From the NCBI GenBank assembly GCA_037367405.1, contig JAZKJV010010616.1:893501-957500 (forward strand): a stretch of DNA of 64,000 nt, read 5' to 3'. Positions 62,635 to 64,000 of the stretch are shown here, one piece after another. This DNA comes from Ottelia alismoides (taxonomy: Eukaryota > Streptophyta > Magnoliopsida > Alismatales > Hydrocharitaceae). The position numbers were made by a program, and so were the translations under genes. Under the pieces are notes generated by a model that saw only the letters and a list, made by a program, of their open reading frames with translations, did no database searches and was not told the DNA's origin. Position 1 is the stretch's first letter. The number at the start of each line of letters is the position of its first letter.

Positions 62635-62774
62635 TCATAATCTTAAAGATGGGGATAGGGTGTTAGACAAAAGAATATTTGATATGGACATCTAGATCTA
62701 TACATGAGTGGAAGGAAGTGATAATCAGGCATGAGATGCAAATGATGTGAGCCAAATACGACATCTCATGCTAA

Positions 62775-64000
62775 ATGAAAAGGGGCAACGTCAACAATAA
62801 GTGGATCATGATCTGTATATGGCTTCAGGTGTTGATCGTTAACTTGAAAGGTGGACTCAGATGACATCTCAGATATATCAATGTTGCCATTCTCATGCAC
62901 TTTTCGGACCATGTATGGTCCTTTCTGATTTCTCTATAACTTCCATGGAAATAATCTCAGCCTAGCATCAAATAACCATACTCTCTTGTTCGGCTCGAAC
63001 TACTTATGGCTGATATGAGAATCATGCCATATTTTTACTTGCTCCTTATATTGTAGGCTACTTGAAAAGTCTGTATCTCTAAGATCCTTTAGGGCTACCA
63101 ATTCTACCTTCCTTTGATCTCCTATACTCCTACGGATCCAATAATTTCTCAATGATAGCACACAATGACCTATGCTTTATCTCCACAGGTAAATGGCATG
63201 GCTTGCCATAAATGAGACGAAAGGGAGACATATTCAGATGAGTCTTGAAGGAAGTTTCATATGCCGACATGATCGAGTCCAAAAGTTGTGACCATTCCTT
63301 TCAGTCTAGGCGGGCAACCTTCTGCAATATCATCTTGATCTCCCTATTCGATACTTCAGCAAGACCATTGGTTTGAGGATGATATGGAGTGGATACTCGA
63401 TGGTCTATGCTGAACTCGTTAGCAAGGGCCTTTACCTTATCGTTGATAAAATGATACCCCCTATCAGATATAAAAACTCTAGGCATCCCGAACTATTAAA
63501 TGATATTCTGCCTCAAAAATCAGCACTCAGTTTTAGCACCTGCAGTTCTAGCGGGAATGGCCTCAATCCAATGACTCACATAATCAACATCCAACAGAAT
63601 GTATTCAAATCTATGACTCTTAGGGAATGGACCCATGAAATCAATGCCCCATGCATCAAAAACCTCACAGAAGTGAATGGGATGCATCAACATCATGTCA
63701 CGCTATTCACAAGTGCCCATCCTTTGATAGTCAGTACATTTATTCATGAATTCATCGGAATCCTTGAAGAGGGTAGGCCACCATAGGATGGATTGGAGCA
63801 CATTTTGTGATGTTCTCTTCCCATAATGATGTTCTTCTGCCTCAAACTTGCAGTAGTAAGTGAGGACGCTATGGTGCTCCTCTTGAGGAATGCACCGACG
63901 CCAATTCCTATCCCCTCCTTCATTACAAAGGATGGGAGCCTCCCAATGGTACGACTTGGCCTTCATGAGGAAAGCCTCAAGTTGTTGTCTAGGCCAACCT
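62775..64000 (-). pseudogene. pol: Partial pol of Y: integrase, decayed
   Basis: Read downwards from 64000, it covers the integrase zinc finger (RRCIPQEEHHSVLTYYC, later KCTDYQRMGTCE, one cysteine lost to Tyr), the catalytic core with ISDRGYHF and YHPQTNGLAEVSNREIK (63301-63486), and a C-terminal part with several frameshifts down to about 62775. It aligns with the inner pol at 15541-16770. It has glutamine (CAA) at the two places where the inner copy has TAG. The upstream RNase H and RT are outside the window. Confidence 0.85.

Larger units (their letters stand above)
57802..62774 (-). other. 3' untranslated region of Y (with nested insertion)
   Basis: 57802-58600 matches 13450-14260 of the inner element and 60851-62774 matches 14260-15540. 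Between them lies the solo LTR; part of the right side is duplicated. No coding frame is supported. Confidence 0.75.
54472..64000 (-). mobile_element. Element Y: old Athila element, truncated by the window end
   Basis: In minus orientation: 3' LTR 54472-57801, polypurine tract, 3' region with hairpins, and pol from the integrase C-terminus (62775) to the RNase H-integrase linker at 64000. It is the same family as the inner element, matching it in order across about 5 kb, but decayed. It carries its own nested solo LTR and a tandem duplication. RT, gag and the 5' LTR should lie to the right of the window. Confidence 0.85.

Overview
The window looks like repeat-dense nuclear DNA of a flowering plant, probably gene-poor heterochromatin. 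The evidence is stacked LTR retrotransposons of the plant Ty3/gypsy Athila and Tekay/Del (chromovirus) types, tRNA-Asp and tRNA-iMet primer binding sites, and AT-rich sequence with GC-rich islands only inside LTRs. I found no host protein gene, rRNA, tRNA gene or CRISPR array. The species cannot be told from the sequence.

Layout. Level 1 is an old minus-strand Tekay/Del-like chromovirus (about 40-39063). Its gag (36434-37962) and pol with a C-terminal chromodomain (2713-5412) lie 31 kb apart, because a plus-strand Athila-like element (5413-36433, LTRs of 3.8 kb) inserted between its protease and reverse transcriptase regions. That outer element is non-autonomous: it keeps a short proline-rich frame, a retropepsin-like frame and an acidic repeat tail, but no RT, RNase H or integrase. 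Level 3 is a young minus-strand Athila element (9833-27242, LTRs of 3.6 kb about 0.8 percent different, perfect CTTAG target-site duplication) inserted in the leader of the outer element. It carries nearly complete gag and pol, broken only by TAG codons.

Right of 39 kb are a solo LTR of the inner family (39368-42704, duplication ATGCC), unassigned TE-like sequence (42710-45730), a minus-strand coding-less element X (LTR 45731-48665, internal to about 54471) that carries a solo LTR of the outer family (49619-53291, duplication TTAAC), and an old minus-strand Athila element Y (54472 to beyond 64000). Y contains another solo LTR (about 58601-60850) and a 650-bp tandem duplication.

How the parts work together: in each element the LTR supplies promoter and termination signals, the PBS and polypurine tract prime reverse transcription, and gag and pol supply particle proteins and enzymes. 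The non-autonomous outer element and X would need proteins from autonomous relatives such as the inner element. The most unusual signals are covarying hairpins: an array between coding region and 3' LTR whose 3' arms resemble the polypurine tract; eight 18-bp palindromes inside gag and pol; and a hairpin at the LTR terminus. Two further signals are in-phase -1 frameshift heptamers in both Athila-type elements, and nonsense codons that are TAG in all nine cases.
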